From Streptococcus sp. 263_SSPC (lineage in GTDB: Bacteria > Bacillota > Bacilli > Lactobacillales > Aerococcaceae): a DNA stretch of 64,000 nt. This document shows, in pieces, positions 61,374 through 64,000 of this stretch; the first letter of the stretch is position 1, and each line of letters begins with the position of its first letter. The notes below the pieces were generated by a model. The model worked only from the letters and a program-made list of their open reading frames with translations. It was not told the DNA's origin and ran no database searches. Location: assembly GCF_001071995.1 (NCBI RefSeq), contig NZ_JVNU01000049.1, forward strand, positions 26,427 to 90,426, written 5' to 3'. The translations under genes and the position numbers were made by a program.

Positions 61374-61913
61374 TTAACGAATTAATTGCATATAATACTC
61401 AACAACCACTTCTGGAGGAAGAGACATTCCGTTACTCGACCACCATTTGACAGTTTCCGCAAAACTCGTCACATAATGATTAGTGACGAACGCCTTAGGG
61501 ATGGATTTATTTGCGCTGTTAGAAAAATCAGCAAAAAGAATGGTTAAGTGTTGCTTAAAGTATCTTAAAAAGAGTTCACTGTTTTCATCAATCAGAAATG
61601 CGCTAATCTTATTTTTTTGCTCTCGTAGATGCCATAATAGATGAGAGAGTTTACTGGATAATGCGCTGTTTCGATCCTTTAAAGTGCATGAATCGTCAGT
61701 GTGAAGACTTTCGAAGATATGGTCAAAAATCTCTTCGCAAATAGCGTTTAATAATTCGTCTTTTGTCTCGAAGTGTGCGTAAAAAGTGCTCCGTCCAACA
61801 TTAGCGGTATCGATAATGTCTTGCACAGTAATTTTACTGTAACGCTTCTTTTCTAAAAGAAGACTAAAAGCTTCAAAAATAGCTTTTCGTGATTTTTGTT
61901 GTCGTCGATCCAT
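61374..61913 (-). CDS. TetR/AcrR-family regulator
   Basis: A 179-residue regulator. The N-terminal TetR HTH is clear: AIFEAFSLLLEKKRYSKITV, then QDIIDTANVGRSTFYAHFET and KDELLNAICEEIF. The C-terminal ligand domain is of the type annotated as TetR_C_7 or similar. It is divergent from the EamA transporter gene across a 164-bp gap, so it probably represses that gene and itself. GGAAGAATCCTCC lies upstream. Confidence 0.87.
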   Translation of the reverse strand: MDRRQQKSRKAIFEAFSLLLEKKRYSKITVQDIIDTANVGRSTFYAHFETKDELLNAICEEIFDHIFESLHTDDSCTLKDRNSALSSKLSHLLWHLREQKNKISAFLIDENSELFLRYFKQHLTILFADFSNSANKSIPKAFVTNHYVTSFAETVKWWSSNGMSLPPEVVVEYYMQLIR

Positions 61914-62077
61914 AGGAAGAATCCTCCGTACAATTTATTAAAAATGTTCGTTATCTTACAGAAATACTAAAATGACTGTTGTTTTGAAAAATTATAATTC
62001 TATATAATTACGATACAAAGTGTTCGATAGTGTACAAAATATACAGTATTTATTATTAGATTTCAAGGGGTGAGTAT

Positions 62078-62959
62078 ATGAAACAAGAGATGCGGAAGGG
62101 GATAATCATGGCGATACTTGCTGCAGTACTATATGCGGTGAGTTCTCCTTTTTCAAAAGTATTATTAAATGAAATGCCGCCCACATTAATGGCAGGATTT
62201 TTATATTTAGGTGCAGGTATTGGAATGAGCTTGATTGCAGTTTTAAGAAGAGTGAGACAAGCTGAAATCACTGAGATTCATCTCAGTAAAGCGGAATTGC
62301 CGTATACGGTTGCTATGGTCTTGTTAGATATAGCAGCGCCAATCTGTATGTTGATAGGGCTAAGCGCAACAACTGCTGCGAATGCCTCTTTGTTAAATAA
62401 TTTTGAGATTGTTGCGACTGCGCTGATTGCGTTAGTAGTTTTTAAAGAACGTATCAGTAAACGGTTATGGATGGGAATTCTTTTCGTAACCTTTTCTAGT
62501 GTTATCTTGTCTTTTGAAGATTTTTCGAGTCTAGAGTTTTCCTATGGTTCTTTATTTGTATTATTGGCTGCTGTTTTCTGGGGATTGGAAAATAATTGCA
62601 CCAGAAAACTTTCTTCCTGTGATCCGTTAGAGATTGTCTTGTTAAAGGGAATATTTTCTGGAATTGGCTCTATCGTAATTGGTTTAGCGCTTGGTGAGAG
62701 ATTGATGAATCTTTGGAGCGTCATTGCGGTTATGGCTTTAGGCATTGTGTCTTATGGACTAAGTATTTATTTTTATGTTCATGCTCAACGGCTTCTTGGG
62801 GCGGCAAGAACTAGCGCTTATTACGCTGTTTCTCCATTCATAGCAGCTTTCCTGTCTATTCTAATCTTTGGTCAGATGCCAGAAGTTACTTATTTTATTG
62901 CACTAATGTTGATGGCAGTAGGAGCATGGTATTCTTCTCATGATGGTATTGAAGAGTAA
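62078..62959 (+). CDS. EamA/DMT-family transporter
   Basis: A 293-residue protein with ten predicted helices in two EamA repeats (about residues 8-137 and 151-285). Typical segments are AAVLYAVSSPFSKVLLNEMP, the LLNNFEIVATALIALVVFKE stretch, and GAARTSAYYAVSPFIAAFLS near the end. The ATG at 62078 follows AAGGGGTGAG. The regulator gene next to it is divergent. The substrate is unknown; relatives export amino acids, metabolites or drugs. Confidence 0.88.
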   Translation: MKQEMRKGIIMAILAAVLYAVSSPFSKVLLNEMPPTLMAGFLYLGAGIGMSLIAVLRRVRQAEITEIHLSKAELPYTVAMVLLDIAAPICMLIGLSATTAANASLLNNFEIVATALIALVVFKERISKRLWMGILFVTFSSVILSFEDFSSLEFSYGSLFVLLAAVFWGLENNCTRKLSSCDPLEIVLLKGIFSGIGSIVIGLALGERLMNLWSVIAVMALGIVSYGLSIYFYVHAQRLLGAARTSAYYAVSPFIAAFLSILIFGQMPEVTYFIALMLMAVGAWYSSHDGIEE

Positions 62960-62960
62960 A

Positions 62961-63006
62961 ATATAGTAGAAAAGCTCGCTTGCGTTGTGCAGGCGAGCTT
63001 ATTTGT
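62961..63006 (+). repeat. 46-bp repeated terminator, copy 2
   Basis: Matches 61308-61353 at 45 of 46 positions (A to T in the loop). It ends the EamA gene. Confidence 0.8.
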
Positions 63007-63021
63007 TTAGTTGAACAACCG

Positions 63022-63061
63022 AAATGTAACATAAAAGTTACGTAACTTTTATGTTACATTT
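63022..63061. repeat. Perfect 40-bp palindrome downstream of rsuA
   Basis: The left arm AAATGTAACATAAAAGTTAC is followed directly by its exact complement. On the minus strand it comes eight bases after the rsuA stop. It could act as a terminator, although the U-run is weak. Confidence 0.7.
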
Positions 63062-63068
63062 TGCTTTT

Positions 63069-63782
63069 TTAGAAATAAGTCTTAACAAGTTGAAGTTCTG
63101 CTTCGTTTAAAGGTCGGTATTCTCCGGGAGCCAAATTCTCGTCTAAGACAAATTCTCCGAAGCGAATCCGTTTAAGATAGGTCACTTTCACACCAATACA
63201 TAGAAACATCTTCTTCACTTGATGGAATTTTCCTTCAGAGATGGTGACAGTCGCACGGCTCAAGCTGTCGCTACTTTCGATGACCGTAAGCGTGCTTGGT
63301 TTACATTGATACCCACCGTGGAAGGTGACGCCACGTTTGAAGGTATCTACGGCATCTTCGTCTAGCGGACCGTTAACTTCTACATAATATTCCTTTTCGA
63401 TATGTTGGTCGGGATTTAGCATACGATAACCCAGCGGACCATTATTCGTCACGAGCAGCAGTCCTTCAGTATCCCCGTCGAGTCGTCCGAGCGGATAGAG
63501 GCCTTCGACGTTCTCGTTTGCGAAGAGGTCGATAACCGTCGCATGTTCCTTATCGGTCGTAGCGGAGATGACGCCTTGAGGTTTATTCAGCATATAGTAC
63601 TTCTGGCTATCGTCGTGAATCCGCGTCCCGCCCACCGTGATGACTTGCAAGGTCCCGTCGACATTGTTGCTGACGTGAGTGGCCGGAACTCCATCGATTA
63701 AGACGGCTTCATTCTTGATGAGCTTCTTCATTTCACGGCGGCTCAGCACCAGATGTTTCATTAATAGATGTTCGAGTCTCAT
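63069..63782 (-). CDS. rsuA: 16S rRNA pseudouridine synthase (RsuA/RluB family)
   Basis: A 237-residue enzyme. The N-terminal S4 RNA-binding domain reads RLEHLLMKHLVLSRREMKKL, and the catalytic domain has the GRLDGDTEGLLLVTNNG motif with the catalytic aspartate at about residue 101. The length and the LSRREMKKLIKNEAVLIDG start fit the RsuA-like branch that modifies 16S rRNA. AGGAGGGCC precedes the start. It lies between a palindrome and the promoters of a likely rRNA operon. Confidence 0.9.
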   Translation of the reverse strand: MRLEHLLMKHLVLSRREMKKLIKNEAVLIDGVPATHVSNNVDGTLQVITVGGTRIHDDSQKYYMLNKPQGVISATTDKEHATVIDLFANENVEGLYPLGRLDGDTEGLLLVTNNGPLGYRMLNPDQHIEKEYYVEVNGPLDEDAVDTFKRGVTFHGGYQCKPSTLTVIESSDSLSRATVTISEGKFHQVKKMFLCIGVKVTYLKRIRFGEFVLDENLAPGEYRPLNEAELQLVKTYF

Positions 63783-63845
63783 AGGCCCTCCTCCAAGTCG
63801 TTTTCTCGATTATACAATTTTTTTCAAAAATCGAGTAGTTATTCG

Positions 63846-63874
63846 TTGACGTTCTCTTTATCCTGTGTTAAATT
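63846..63874 (+). promoter_or_regulatory. rRNA-type promoter P1
   Basis: TTGACG (63846-63851) and TAAATT (63869-63874), 17 bases apart, 75 bp before a second promoter. Confidence 0.55.
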
Positions 63875-63920
63875 ATTAAACGTTGTCGCGCAAGATGACA
63901 AAAACATCAAATCATATTTC

Positions 63921-63949
63921 TTGCAACGAAAGTATGAGCGTGGTAATAT
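63921..63949 (+). promoter_or_regulatory. rRNA-type promoter P2 and start of leader
   Basis: TTGCAA (63921-63926) and TAATAT (63944-63949), 17 bases apart. The following sequence ends in CTTTGAAAACTGAACAAAG, a motif that commonly precedes 16S rRNA genes in Lactobacillales. The 16S gene itself would begin beyond the window. Confidence 0.65.
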
Positions 63950-64000
63950 ATCTAACGTTGTTGCAAAACAACGATTGACCTTTGAAAACTGAACAAAGAA

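Noticed and set aside
1..64000. CRISPR arrays
   Set aside because: No series of regularly spaced identical repeats was seen; tandem palindromes at 45744-45777 are two units without spacers.

Overview
The window looks like a low-GC Gram-positive chromosome of the order Lactobacillales. The order gdpP-rplI-dnaB-purA-walRKHIJ-htrA-rlmH, a complete four-gene mevalonate lower pathway, an LPNTG-anchored surface protein, AdcCB-type metal transport genes and a PurR repressor of the Bacillus/Lactococcus type all point there. Carnobacteriaceae (Granulicatella-like) is my best guess, but no marker in the window proves genus.

Region 1 (1-11.8 kb) is conserved, origin-proximal core: the gdpP tail, rplI, dnaB, purA, the essential WalRK cell-wall two-component system with walHI and walJ, htrA and rlmH. 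The htrA-rlmH gap is packed with DnaA boxes. Region 2 (11.8-13.6 kb) is a small decayed phage-like patch bounded by a 14-bp direct repeat, followed by a solitary tRNA-Ser. Region 3 (13.6-47.6 kb) is mostly housekeeping: MsmK-type sugar-ABC ATPase, dUTPase, RadA, PIN-TRAM protein, an SPFH/ribbon-helix-helix pair, a SHIRT-domain adhesin, zinc-type ABC transporter, AEC transporter, purR, HD phosphohydrolase, lipL, a VanRS-like two-component system, exoIII, uvrA, rpiA, YeiH, the mevalonate cluster (mvk-mvaD-pmk-fni), coaA and guaA. Two copies of a roughly 188-bp inverted-repeat element with compensating arm changes lie just behind the PIN-TRAM gene and coaA.

Region 4 (47.6-60.0 kb) is a defence/conflict island, AT-richer and rich in AGA arginine codons, unlike the CGT-rich core. 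In order it holds: an AbaSI/PvuRts1I-like modification-dependent endonuclease; a GrpB-family gene sitting between two copies of a 120-bp duplication; a four-gene cassette of dynamin-like GTPase, HerA/DUF87 ATPase with a Ser/Thr/Ala/Gly-rich insert, HNH/EndoVII-type nuclease and a small probable immunity protein; and a short type II CBASS operon (CD-NTase, E2-like protein with a C-terminal SEC-C motif, S-4TM membrane effector). The GTPase-HerA-HNH-immunity cassette is the best candidate for an undescribed system.

Region 5 (60.0-64.0 kb) returns to core-like composition: an acyl-CoA dehydrogenase-family flavoprotein, a TetR/EamA divergent pair bracketed by a 46-bp repeated terminator, an RsuA-family pseudouridine synthase, and at the right edge tandem promoters and leader that look like the start of an rRNA operon.
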